Shown: piece by piece, positions 9,231 through 17,660 of the stretch | Layout: every line of letters begins with the position of its first letter | How positions within the stretch are numbered: the first letter of the stretch is position 1 | Assembly (NCBI RefSeq): GCF_041410465.1 | Contig: NZ_CP166961.1 | Coordinates: forward strand, 1,178,001 to 1,242,000 | Reading direction: 5' to 3' | Length of the DNA stretch: 64,000 nt | From: Thalassotalea sp. 273M-4 | GTDB lineage: Bacteria; Pseudomonadota; Gammaproteobacteria; Enterobacterales; Alteromonadaceae | Translations under genes and position numbers: made by a program | Notes under the pieces: model-generated | Databases searched by the model: none | Told to the model about the DNA's origin: nothing | What the model saw: the letters and a program-made list of their open reading frames with translations, nothing else

Positions 9231-9330
9231 AGTCAGTCACAATATCAGAAAAAGAACATCGTCATTCCATCATGTTTTTAGATGGAACCTCCTTCAGTTT
9301 CGATGTGGCTTGACCGGCCGAAAAGTGCCA
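9231..9330 (-). repeat. 105-bp-family palindromic repeat, inverted copy 1
   Basis: About 100 bases that match, almost base for base, the reverse complement of the array unit near 12010-12114. The core palindrome is TTCCATC (9265-9271) and GATGGAA (9281-9287) with a nine-base loop. The right end, GTGCCA at 9325-9330, is the complement of the TGGCAC that starts each array unit. Confidence 0.85.
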
Positions 9331-9590
9331 ATCAGAGTTGTTCACATTTTCAGAAAAAGAGCACCAAAGAAGCACGCACACTATCGAAAACAGTGCTCGT
9401 CATAGAAAGAATACGCTCATCCATGAGCCTTCCTGCATTAGTGCATCCGTGCACGTCACAGAAAGAATACGCTCATCCATAAGCCTTCCTGCATTAGTGC
9501 ATCCGTGCACGTCATCCCACCATGTGTTTGGGTGGGATCTTTACCAGTTTCGAAGTATCTATTTTACTTCACCGTTTAATTATCGACTAT
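9331..9590 (-). repeat. 105-bp-family palindromic repeat, inverted copy 2, with insertions
   Basis: An inverted relative of the array unit 11662-11799. Both share a 35-base block (9362-9396; inverted at 11734-11768) that other units lack. The core palindrome ATCCCACC (9514-9521) and GGTGGGAT (9531-9538) lies 85 bases upstream of the GIY-YIG start. Between block and core this copy carries an extra tandem duplication (9404-9515). Short frames read through here are repeat sequence, not genes. Confidence 0.8.
9404..9515. repeat. Two tandem copies of a 56-bp sequence
   Basis: AGAAAGAATACGCTCATCCA begins at 9404 and again at 9460; the two 56-base copies differ at only a few positions (for example CATGAGCC versus CATAAGCC). 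Each copy ends in GTGCACGTCA. They interrupt inverted repeat copy 2 exactly at its CGTCA sequence. Confidence 0.85.
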
Positions 9591-9622
9591 AGTTGTTCAT
9601 ATATTTGAAAAGGACTTCAAAC

Positions 9623-9907
9623 ATGAAACAACCAGCCATATACATTATTTCAAACGAATCCAATAATGTTATCTATGTTGGCGTTACTAGCAATCTACTT
9701 CAAAGAATATTTCAACACAAACAGAAACTTACTGAAGGCTTTAGCAAGAGATATAATCTAGAAAAGTTAGTTTATTTTGAACTGTTTGATGACATGGACA
9801 GTGCTATTTATCGAGAGAAAAGGTTGAAACGGTGGCAAAGGTCATGGAAAGAAAGACTTATTAAAAGAGTAAACCCTGAGTGGAAAGATTTATATCAGGA
9901 ACTATAG
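9623..9907 (+). CDS. Small GIY-YIG nuclease-domain protein
   Basis: A 94-aa single-domain GIY-YIG protein (UPF0213/YhbQ-like group). Visible active-site residues are Tyr7 in 'AIYII', Tyr18-Val-Gly20 in 'IYVG', Arg28 ('LLQRIFQHK') and Glu65 ('IYREKRLKRW'). The ending 'NPEWKDLY' is typical of these small proteins. The family cuts DNA, but no specific target is established for this subgroup. ATG 9623 has AAGGA eight bases upstream; a TTG 30 bases earlier is less likely. It is framed by palindromes of the same family at 9514-9538 (inverted) and 9944-9968 (direct), which suggests a functional or mobile link. Confidence 0.85.
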   Translation: MKQPAIYIISNESNNVIYVGVTSNLLQRIFQHKQKLTEGFSKRYNLEKLVYFELFDDMDSAIYREKRLKRWQRSWKERLIKRVNPEWKDLYQEL

Positions 9908-9943
9908 TAAATCGATTTTCTTACTCACTGTATGCGGAAGGAG

Positions 9944-9968
9944 ATCCCACCCAAAAGCATGGTGGGAT
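9944..9968 (+). repeat. Single palindromic core downstream of the GIY-YIG gene
   Basis: ATCCCACC (9944-9951) and GGTGGGAT (9961-9968) with a nine-base loop, flanked by GAG on the left and GACGGC on the right as in the array cores. It starts 36 bases after the GIY-YIG stop. Together with the inverted core at 9514-9538 it makes an inverted pair around the gene. Confidence 0.85.
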
Positions 9969-10097
9969 GACGGCGCTTTTTGTCTATACCCGCATCAGAC
10001 TTCAAATCGCTCACAGCAGCCGTTTGCTACTGACCATTAATCAATACTTACGCTATTTAACCGACAGGCGCAAATGTACCATTTTCTGCCGTATGGG

Positions 10098-10832
10098 TCA
10101 TAGCTTGCTACAAACTACACGACTTAATTTCCCAGCATCGTCCAGCAACTGGTACCCACCCTTTGATTTTATTAACAACTCATTCGGCTTAGTTTTATAA
10201 GAGGCTATAGGAGCACCGATTAATCCATATAATTTATTTATGACGGGATTAGATTTAGAAAAAGTAATTATATATAAGTTTCCTCTGTCGCTCGACATGT
10301 GGGATATTCCCTCAGTAATTACATATCCAAACGGAAATTTGTAAATATCCTCGACATTTAAGTCAGCCAGTATTGATACTTTATTTTCGAGATCAAAGAA
10401 AACCAACTCTCCACCAAACTCTCCTCTATTATCACCAGCCAAAACCCCAAAAGGCGTCCTATAAATTACGTGAGGAATTACGTCTTGAATAGTCAAATGC
10501 CCTTCAGGTGCCGAGGCATATTTCCACCTATCTCTATAAAAGGTCATTGTATAGGCTAAAGGCGCATTAGCATCTGCTGCAATTACCGGATTCGACACAA
10601 TCAAAAGTTGTCGTTCGTTTAACTCAAAATGTTGATGAAATTCATAAATTTCAGAATCTTGAACTTTTTTAGGAAGTGGCCCCCTTCTAATAGGGTCGTC
10701 AAAATAAGACTTATCAGGGTCCAACTCTAAGGCTTTGCCCTCATCGTATTTTCCACATTCGAATTCACTAAAGATTGGTGAAGAAAGAGCATTAAAGCTC
10801 ATTAAAAATATAGTAAGCGCCAATTTTTTCAT
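10098..10832 (-). CDS. Secreted protein of unknown function (244 aa)
   Basis: It begins with a signal peptide ('MKKLALTIFLMSFNALSS', cleavage near residue 18) and has no other membrane segment. The mature part is mixed strand, with a Cys near each end (in 'FECGKY' and 'VVCSKL') that could form a disulfide. The middle has several 'VIY.TPFGVLAGD'-like strands that suggest a beta-rich, propeller-like fold, but I recognise no family. The base composition is more AT-rich than in flanking housekeeping genes. It lies in the repeat-bounded island and is transcribed against the GIY-YIG gene. Confidence 0.65.
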   Translation of the reverse strand: MKKLALTIFLMSFNALSSPIFSEFECGKYDEGKALELDPDKSYFDDPIRRGPLPKKVQDSEIYEFHQHFELNERQLLIVSNPVIAADANAPLAYTMTFYRDRWKYASAPEGHLTIQDVIPHVIYRTPFGVLAGDNRGEFGGELVFFDLENKVSILADLNVEDIYKFPFGYVITEGISHMSSDRGNLYIITFSKSNPVINKLYGLIGAPIASYKTKPNELLIKSKGGYQLLDDAGKLSRVVCSKL

Positions 10833-11008
10833 TATTTAACCATACGTACTAGGAGTGCCTTAACGGCTGCTTATCGCTCAAAGCCGCCGTTGGGCAGCTT
10901 TAAAAATTGTAAATACACAATACATGATGTTATTGTTTAAAAACAAGTTTTTGATGGTCGTGACGGGCCGTTATGAGCGAAGAGCAGAAGTTTTATTAGG
11001 CTATGTAA

Positions 11009-11587
11009 ATGAATAAAAATATACATCAAGATTATACGTTTTATAGTTACAAAGATTTAAATGAAACTCTCAATACTATAGATAAAGAGAAGTATCTAGA
11101 TAATTACATCGCCCTTATTTCCGAGTTGAATAATCGAGACTTAACCATATACAACGGAGATGTAAGCAAAGAACATATCCCATTCATAGAATCCTTTTAT
11201 TTATCCCTTTCTTCTGAAAATTATCAATATTCACCTCTTGAGTCGTGGAGTGTTGAAGAGTTAGAAAAAGCGCTTAAGTTTGATTTTATCTCTGAAAGTG
11301 ATTCCGCTTATCAAATTAATTATATTATTCAATATCTTTCTAAAAAATGTAGAAACCGATTGATGGGTAAAGATTTTGAAAAATTACTTACAAAAGAAAA
11401 GGAAGCAAAAGAAAGTCGCAAATATGTTTTAATTTTTTGGCCTTTGGCTATTTTATTTGCCTTATTTTTCGGCATGTTCCCGACGAATAGCGGATTGATA
11501 TATTTGGACGAAGACCCTGGATTTTTCATGATTATATTGATTGTTTTTTGTGGTGTCGGTTTTTACATCTACCAAAAAAGAGAATAA
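11009..11587 (+). CDS. Membrane protein of unknown function (192 aa)
   Basis: The first 135 residues are soluble, acidic and helical ('ESWSVEELEKALKFDF'). They are followed by two hydrophobic helices (about 143-158 and 171-187) with a short acidic loop ('YLDEDPG') between, and a basic end 'YQKRE'. This makes a cytoplasmic domain tethered by a C-terminal helix pair. I recognise no family. It is AT-rich like the 244-aa gene and lies just left of the 105-bp array. No clear Shine-Dalgarno sequence precedes the ATG. Confidence 0.6.
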   Translation: MNKNIHQDYTFYSYKDLNETLNTIDKEKYLDNYIALISELNNRDLTIYNGDVSKEHIPFIESFYLSLSSENYQYSPLESWSVEELEKALKFDFISESDSAYQINYIIQYLSKKCRNRLMGKDFEKLLTKEKEAKESRKYVLIFWPLAILFALFFGMFPTNSGLIYLDEDPGFFMIILIVFCGVGFYIYQKRE

Positions 11588-11661
11588 TGAGGGAACTAAA
11601 AATATACAAAAGAATAGGTTTTAGTTTGATAGTTAAATATTGGTTCATCAATGACTGTTGA

Positions 11662-12219
11662 TGGCACAACTCGGCCGTACAGTTCACCTCGAAACTGGTA
11701 AAGATCCCACCCAAAAACATTGTGGGATGACGTGCACTGTTTTCGATAGTGTGCGTGCTTCTTTGGTGCTATTTTTCTAATTATGTGAATGGCTCTGAAT
11801 GGCACAAAAGCGATATTCGAGTCACTTCGAAACTAGAAGAGATCCCATCCAAAACCATGATGGGATGACGGCTTAATTTTTTTGATTTAGTTAATGACTT
11901 TGAATGGCACAAAAGCGACATTCGAGTCACTTCGAAACTTGAGGAGATTGCATCCAAAAACATGATGCAATGACGGTGCTCTATTTCTGAAAATGTGACT
12001 GACTCAGAATGGCACTTTTCGGCAGCTCAAGCCACATCGAAACTGAAGGAGGTTCCATCTAAAAACATGATGGAATGACGATGTTCTTTTTCTGATATTG
12101 TGACTGATTCAGAATGGCACAACTCGGACGAATAGTTCACATCGAAACTGAAGGCGATTCCATCTAAAACCATGATGGGATGACGGCTTTATTTTTCTGA
12201 TTTAGTTAATGACTCTGGG
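11662..12219 (+). repeat. Tandem array of 105-bp palindrome-containing repeats
   Basis: The word TGGCAC recurs at 11662, 11800, 11905, 12010, 12115 and 12220. Four intervals are exactly 105 bases; the first is 138 because of a 33-base insertion. Every unit holds a core of two 8-base arms around a nine-base loop ([C/T]AAAA[C/A]CAT), then a GACG. Cores are at 11704-11728, 11842-11866, 11947-11971, 12052-12076 and 12157-12181. The arms differ between units but keep their pairing, with a single mismatch in the first and last. No gene lies in the 850 bases from 11588 to 12438 apart from this array and the terminator after it. Confidence 0.92.
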
Positions 12220-12365
12220 TGGCACAATATAGTCATGGCCGCCAACGATTCAGATCCCGAATTTGTTAACCCCTAACCTGATTTAATTAACTTTTCCTAT
12301 GTTATTCGCGTACTGGAAAGGATTTAAAAGACAATAAATACAATAGGTTGAATTAAAATGGAAAT

Positions 12366-12396
12366 AAAAAACGGGATCAAATAGATCCCGTTTTTT
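12366..12396. terminator. Bidirectional terminator after ettA
   Basis: AAAAAACGGGATC (12366-12378) and its exact complement (12384-12396) around a five-base loop form a strong hairpin with U runs in both directions. It closes ettA on the minus strand and the repeat island on the plus strand. Confidence 0.88.
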
Positions 12397-12438
12397 ATCA
12401 GACCATGCCTTTTGGCCCTTTTTTATTATCGCAAAGCT

Positions 12439-14115
12439 TTAAGCGGTAATGCGTTTGTACTTAATTCTGTGAGGTTCAACGGCCGCTGGACCAAGAGTTT
12501 TCTTCAACCATTCTTCGTATTCGGTAAAGTTACCTTCAAAGAAGTTGACCTGACCTTCGTCGCGATAATCAATAATGTGGGTCGCAATGCGGTCAAGGAA
12601 CCAACGGTCATGGGAAATAACCATGGCACAACCAGGGAACTCTAACAGTGCTTCTTCAAGTGCACGTAGGGTTTCAACGTCTAGGTCGTTAGTCGGCTCA
12701 TCCAGAAGCAACAAGTTACCACCGGTTTTTACCAGTTTTGCTAAATGTACCCGGTTACGCTCACCACCAGATAAATCGCCAATAAACTTTTGTTGATCAT
12801 TGCCTTTAAAATTAAAACGACTGACATACGCTCGCGCCGGGATTTCATAATTGCCAATTCGAATGATATCGGCACCTTCAGAAATTTCTTGATAAACCGT
12901 ATTGGTATCAACCATGTCGTCACGGAACTGATCAACACTGGCAAGTTTAACCGTATCGCCTAAGCTCACTTCACCTGAGTCTGGTGATTCAGCACCCGAT
13001 AACATTTTGAATAAAGTTGATTTACCCGCACCGTTTGGACCAATGATCCCAACAATCGCACCTTTTGGAATGCTAAAGCTTAAATCATCAATTAACACAC
13101 GGTTGTTGTAAGATTTTTTAAGGTGGCTAACATCCAATACTTTATCACCAAGACGCGGTCCCGGAGGGATGTAAAGCTCGTTGGTTTCGTTACGTTTTTG
13201 GTTTTCTTGGCTTTGCAATTCTTCAAAGCGAGCCATCCTAGCTTTTGATTTCGCTTGACGGCCTTTTGGATTTTGACGAACCCACTCAAGCTCTTGTTTA
13301 ATGGTTTTGGCAAGCGCATTCTCTTGGCGTTTTTCTTGCGCTAAACGCGCATCTTTTTGTTCTAACCAAGAAGAGTAGTTGCCTTCATAAGGAATACCCT
13401 CACCGCGGTCAAGCTCTAAAATCCAACCCGCAACGTTATCAAGGAAGTAACGGTCATGGGTAATGGCCACTACGGTACCAGGGTAGTCATGTAAGAAACG
13501 CTCTAGCCATGCGACCGACTCGGCATCTAAGTGGTTGGTTGGCTCGTCAAGCAATAACATATCTGGTTTTTCAAGCAACAAACGGCACAAGGCGACACGG
13601 CGTCGCTCACCACCTGAAAGTACGGCTATTTTTTGATCCCACTCTGGTAAGCGCAGGGCATCGGCTGCTCTTTCAAGGACGTTATCAATGTTGTGACCAT
13701 CTTGAGAAGCTATAATCGCTTCCAACTCGCCTTGCTCTTTCGCTAGGGCGTCAAAGTCGGCATCTTCTTCGGCGTACTCCATGTACACTTGGTCTAATCG
13801 CGCCAGCGCGTTTTTCACTTCGCTTACGGCTTCTTCAACTACTTCCCGCACACTTGCTTGCTCATCAAGTTGTGGCTCTTGTGGTAAGTAGCCTACCTTG
13901 GTACCCGAAAGCAGCTTTGCGTCACCTTCAAATTCTTTATCAACCCCTGCCATAATACGCAACAGGGTTGATTTACCAGCACCATTTAGACCTAAAACAC
14001 CAATTTTGGCGCCAGGGAAGAAAGAAAGAGAAATATCTTTAAGAATGGTTTTTTTCGGTGGCACCACTTTACTGACGCGGTGCATTGAATAAATAAATTT
14101 ATCAGGCAATGCCAT
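12439..14115 (-). CDS. ettA: Energy-dependent translational throttle protein EttA (ABC-F)
   Basis: A 558-aa protein with two ABC ATPase domains and no membrane segments. Walker A 'GLNGAGKST' and 'GPNGAGKST', signature 'LSGGERRRVALCRLL' and 'LSGGERNRVHLAKL', and Walker B 'LLLDEPTNHLD' and 'LLLDEPTNDLD' are all intact. The arm insertion and the interdomain linker fit EttA, which binds the ribosomal E site and gates entry into elongation according to the ATP/ADP ratio. The start 'MALPDKFIYSMHRVSKVVPP' is the usual one. It is a single-gene unit. Confidence 0.92.
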   Translation of the reverse strand: MALPDKFIYSMHRVSKVVPPKKTILKDISLSFFPGAKIGVLGLNGAGKSTLLRIMAGVDKEFEGDAKLLSGTKVGYLPQEPQLDEQASVREVVEEAVSEVKNALARLDQVYMEYAEEDADFDALAKEQGELEAIIASQDGHNIDNVLERAADALRLPEWDQKIAVLSGGERRRVALCRLLLEKPDMLLLDEPTNHLDAESVAWLERFLHDYPGTVVAITHDRYFLDNVAGWILELDRGEGIPYEGNYSSWLEQKDARLAQEKRQENALAKTIKQELEWVRQNPKGRQAKSKARMARFEELQSQENQKRNETNELYIPPGPRLGDKVLDVSHLKKSYNNRVLIDDLSFSIPKGAIVGIIGPNGAGKSTLFKMLSGAESPDSGEVSLGDTVKLASVDQFRDDMVDTNTVYQEISEGADIIRIGNYEIPARAYVSRFNFKGNDQQKFIGDLSGGERNRVHLAKLVKTGGNLLLLDEPTNDLDVETLRALEEALLEFPGCAMVISHDRWFLDRIATHIIDYRDEGQVNFFEGNFTEYEEWLKKTLGPAAVEPHRIKYKRITA

Positions 14116-14372
14116 GCTAAATCCTTATTAGTATTGAGTAATTGCTAGCTATTGTAGTTAGTGTATGGCACATGAGTCAATCAGCAGTGCAGGCGGAGTG
14201 GGATTTTTCCTTTTGGCCATAATTTATCGAGCTTCGATTTAGGTTCAAAACTGCATCCTTAGTCTATGAAAAAAATAACTTTTTTAAGTTTTATATATAC
14301 AACTGTTTACTTGCTATAGGGCGTTAATGGGATTAGGCTGATGATAGAGCCAGTCAATTAAGGATAAAAAGA

Positions 14373-17216
14373 ATGAGACTTGATCTGAAGATGTTTAGAC
14401 AAATACTGAGCAGTTATTTGCTTATGCTTTTGATCGCGGGCTGTACGACGACAGCAAAAAGTGAAGAGAGCAGCTGGAATAAAACCGTAAAGCGCGTTTC
14501 CAGTGGTATTGTCAGCATTCAATCGGATGTGCCGGTAAGTTTTGATGGAAATTGGAATCGCAGCAGTTATGCGACTGGGTTTGTGGTAGATGCGAAACGC
14601 GGGATCATCTTGACCAATCGTCACGTAGTAACGCCAGGTCCAATTACAGCTAAAGCGATCACGGTGAATAACGAAGAAGTCGACTTAACCCCTCTATATA
14701 TTGATCCGGTGCACGACTTTGGCTTTTTCTCGTACGATCCTTCTCAAGTGAAACACCTTGATGTGCATGAGTTTAAATTAAATCCCGCCAGTACCCATGT
14801 GGGCCAAGATATTCGAATTATTGGTAATGATGCAGGCCAAAAATTGTCAATTTTAGACGGTACTATTTCACGATTAGACCGCGATGCTCCTGAATATGGT
14901 AAAGGTAAATATAACGATTTTAATACCTATTATATTCAGGCCGCGACTTCATCAACTGGCGGTTCATCGGGCTCCCCCGTGATTAACATCAAAGGTGAAG
15001 CGGTAGCGTTAAATGCCGGGAGCCAAACCAAGTCTGCCAATGCGTTTTTCTTACCCTTGCATTTTGTCCAAGAAGCACTCAATAAACTGCAGCAAAGCAA
15101 AGACATTGCTCGTGGAAGTATTCAAACAACCTTTAAATCTACCCCTTATGCCGAGCTTAAACGCTTAGGGTTAACGGACCAACTTGAAACAGAGTATCGT
15201 AATAAATATCAAAATCTTAAAGGTTTATTGGTTATTGAATCGATAATACCACAATCAAGCGCCGCCGATGTGTTGGCTATAGGTGATATTTTATTGAGTA
15301 TTAACCAACAATCAGTGGTGGACTTTATTGCTCTAGAAACTCAATTAAATGCCCATGTAAATCAAAGCATTGAGGCAGAGATCTTACGAGCAGGACAGTC
15401 GTTGACGGTTCGTTTAACGGTAAATGATTTACAACAGCTAAGTCCTGCAGCGTATTTAGAATTTGATGGCAGTATTTATCATACTCTATCGTATCAACAA
15501 GCTCGTCACTTTAATAAGCCAGTGCAAGGGGTATACGTCGCTTTTGCTGGCGCGGCTTTACAACGAGCTGGCATTAACAATCACAATGTCCTTACTTCCA
15601 TTAATGGCGTCGCCATTGAAAATATTAACGATTACGTTAAGGTTCTAAACGCTACCCCTGATGGCACCAAGGTACATGTACGATATGTGACTTTACAAAA
15701 CCCAACCAAGTCTAACTATGGCTTAATGGAGGTTAATCGTAATTGGTTTGTGCAAAAATTTTGTCAACAAAATCAAAAGTTAGGTTATTGGCCATGTCAA
15801 CCGTTGCCAAGCCCAGAACCAGTAAAGCAGACAGTAACAGCAAAGCTACAAAACGTGGTTAATAAGCAAATAGACGATCCTTTTACCCAAATTACCAAAG
15901 CATTAGTGCGGGTGAATTATACCTCGCCATATTCCATTCAAGGGCGAAGCAACAATCGAATGGGTTATGGTACTGGTGTTATTGTTGACGCCGAGAAAGG
16001 TCTGGTGGTTGTAGATAAAACCATCGTTGTGAGTATGTTAGGTGACGTCAAATTGGTTTTTGATAACCAGTTGGAAATCACCGGCAAAGTCGAGTATGTC
16101 CACCCAATTCATAATTTGGCGTTAATTTCATACCCTGTTCACGAGTTAGGTAATGAGATTGAAGTCAGTGAAGTGACCTTTACTAATAAGCGCTTAACCA
16201 AAGAAGATGAAGTACTGCAAATTGGCATTAACTTTGAGGGTGAAATTGAGTATCGCAGAACCAGCGTCGATACAATTCAAGAGTTGTGGTTACAAGATTA
16301 CAATGTTCCTCAATATTTGCAAACCAATATGGAAGGAATTCATTTGGTTAATGCGAATAACAGTATTGATGGCATATTGGTCAATAGTAACAACGAAGTA
16401 GCGGCATTATGGGCCAGTTTTGAACAAAGTGAAAGCAATGGTAAGGGCGTCAGTTCGTTTTTAGCCGGCATTCATGGTGAATATGTAAATGAGTTAATAG
16501 CCCTAGCCAAAGGCGAACACGAGCTCTATTCACTTGAGGTTGGTCTTACTCAAATCCCGCCAGTGTATGCACTACAACAAGGGGTGCCTAAAGCATGGAT
16601 AGACAAAGTTCAACAAGCCTCAACAGGCAATAAAAAACTGTTGGCCATTTACAATGTATTCGCCGACTCAGACAGTGACAATATCTTTCAACGCGGCGAT
16701 GTTTTATTGGCCATCAACGACGTTGCCGTCTCAACATTTCGGCAAGTTGAGCGCCTTACTCAGATACCTGAAGTTGAGGTGACCTATGCTCGAGAAGGTA
16801 AGCTTTATACCAATAAGGTGAAAACCTCGAAACTAATGGGCCAAGATATCGAACAAGTATTTTTTTGGTCAGGTTTATACCTACATGCCCCACATCGAGG
16901 TGCACAGCGACGCGGTATGAGTAAAGAGGGGGTCTATGTCGCCAGTTATAACTTTGGCTCACCAGCGACTCGTTACAGTGTTTTTGCAATGCGCAGGATC
17001 ACTGAAATTGATGGCCAACCGATTCAAAGTACCCGCGATTTAGTGAATGCGGTTAAAGGCAAAGAACATGGTGAATCGGTGTTACTGAAAACGCTCGACT
17101 TTAACAACAACACCAGTGTGATTGCTTTGCGAGTGGACAACCATTATTGGCCATTTTATGAAGTGAAGTATCAAGATGGTCAATGGCAAACCATTGATCA
17201 TTCATCTACGCCATAA
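14373..17216 (+). CDS. Lipoprotein HtrA/DegP-like serine protease with a second, degenerate protease half and PDZ domains
   Basis: A 947-aa protein. The lipobox 'LLIAGC' places lipidated Cys24. The first trypsin-like domain has a complete triad: His84 ('TNRHVV'), Asp115 ('DPVHDFGFF') and Ser199 ('TGGSSGSPV'). PDZ-like regions follow (about 270-350 and 360-440). A second protease-like domain (about 510-700) keeps the fold pattern ('MGYGTGVIVD') but has Lys in place of His ('VVDKTIV'), Asn in place of Asp ('HPIHNLALI') and no Ser motif. Two more PDZ-like segments end the protein. This doubled layout resembles the fungal Nma111 HtrA proteins. It would act in periplasmic quality control at a membrane. 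AAGGA lies upstream of ATG 14373. Confidence 0.85.
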   Translation: MRLDLKMFRQILSSYLLMLLIAGCTTTAKSEESSWNKTVKRVSSGIVSIQSDVPVSFDGNWNRSSYATGFVVDAKRGIILTNRHVVTPGPITAKAITVNNEEVDLTPLYIDPVHDFGFFSYDPSQVKHLDVHEFKLNPASTHVGQDIRIIGNDAGQKLSILDGTISRLDRDAPEYGKGKYNDFNTYYIQAATSSTGGSSGSPVINIKGEAVALNAGSQTKSANAFFLPLHFVQEALNKLQQSKDIARGSIQTTFKSTPYAELKRLGLTDQLETEYRNKYQNLKGLLVIESIIPQSSAADVLAIGDILLSINQQSVVDFIALETQLNAHVNQSIEAEILRAGQSLTVRLTVNDLQQLSPAAYLEFDGSIYHTLSYQQARHFNKPVQGVYVAFAGAALQRAGINNHNVLTSINGVAIENINDYVKVLNATPDGTKVHVRYVTLQNPTKSNYGLMEVNRNWFVQKFCQQNQKLGYWPCQPLPSPEPVKQTVTAKLQNVVNKQIDDPFTQITKALVRVNYTSPYSIQGRSNNRMGYGTGVIVDAEKGLVVVDKTIVVSMLGDVKLVFDNQLEITGKVEYVHPIHNLALISYPVHELGNEIEVSEVTFTNKRLTKEDEVLQIGINFEGEIEYRRTSVDTIQELWLQDYNVPQYLQTNMEGIHLVNANNSIDGILVNSNNEVAALWASFEQSESNGKGVSSFLAGIHGEYVNELIALAKGEHELYSLEVGLTQIPPVYALQQGVPKAWIDKVQQASTGNKKLLAIYNVFADSDSDNIFQRGDVLLAINDVAVSTFRQVERLTQIPEVEVTYAREGKLYTNKVKTSKLMGQDIEQVFFWSGLYLHAPHRGAQRRGMSKEGVYVASYNFGSPATRYSVFAMRRITEIDGQPIQSTRDLVNAVKGKEHGESVLLKTLDFNNNTSVIALRVDNHYWPFYEVKYQDGQWQTIDHSSTP

Positions 17217-17230
17217 ACCTTAATCTTTAA

Positions 17231-17267
17231 TAAAAGAAACAGAGCGATTTACGCTCTGTTTCTTTTA
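17231..17267. terminator. Terminator after the HtrA-like gene
   Basis: A perfect 16-bp stem (17231-17246 with 17252-17267, loop ATTTA) with the U-rich side TTTCTTTTA. It lies 14 bases after the stop. Confidence 0.92.
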
Positions 17268-17660
17268 CGTCCTTATTTTTCTTATTGTTTTTAGTGGGCA
17301 GTCTGTTTATCAGCCTTATTTTGGCCAAGATATAAGCGATCTGCTAGGTTCGCTAAATATCCATTGAGCTTTCATTTTAGACCGATATAATGATTTGATT
17401 AGTAAGGATTATTAGCCACTATATTGGTGTTAAAAACAAACTATTTCGATTCTTTAGCGACATTTTTGCAACCAAAAAAAATGGCCTTAAATATTGCTAA
17501 ATGGATTGTTTGTCAGGCCTGATATATTCGCCTGATGTGGCTTTAACCGTAAAACCAACAAGATACAGTAAACGTTTTAACATCAGCTAAAGCTTTGAAC
17601 AAATGAACTGTTTTGGTTTATTGATTAAAATGCGTGCTGATGCTCGCCAAGGAAGTGTAG
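17268..17660. other. Intergenic region without a gene
   Basis: These 393 AT-rich bases hold no credible open frame. They presumably include the promoter of the TPR gene, and an AAGGAAG sits 11 bases upstream of its ATG. I saw no repeat or structured RNA. Confidence 0.5.

Noticed and set aside
9282..9592. Short plus-strand frames in the repeat region
   Set aside because: They are translations of the inverted repeats and the 56-base duplication.
9880..10200. 106-codon plus-strand frame overlapping the GIY-YIG end and the palindrome
   Set aside because: It runs through repeat sequence, overlaps a supported gene at one end and the tail of the 244-aa gene at the other, and has no protein-like pattern.
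10856..10990. Integron attC-like site (AACGGC...GCCGTTGGGC) upstream of the 244-aa gene
   Set aside because: It has a GTTGGGC core and an inverted AACGGC, but the partner core does not fit RYYYAAC, and there is no integrase or cassette series.
11662..12219. The regular array as a CRISPR
   Set aside because: The period is 105 bases with similarity across the whole unit, there are no unique spacers, and no cas genes are in the window.
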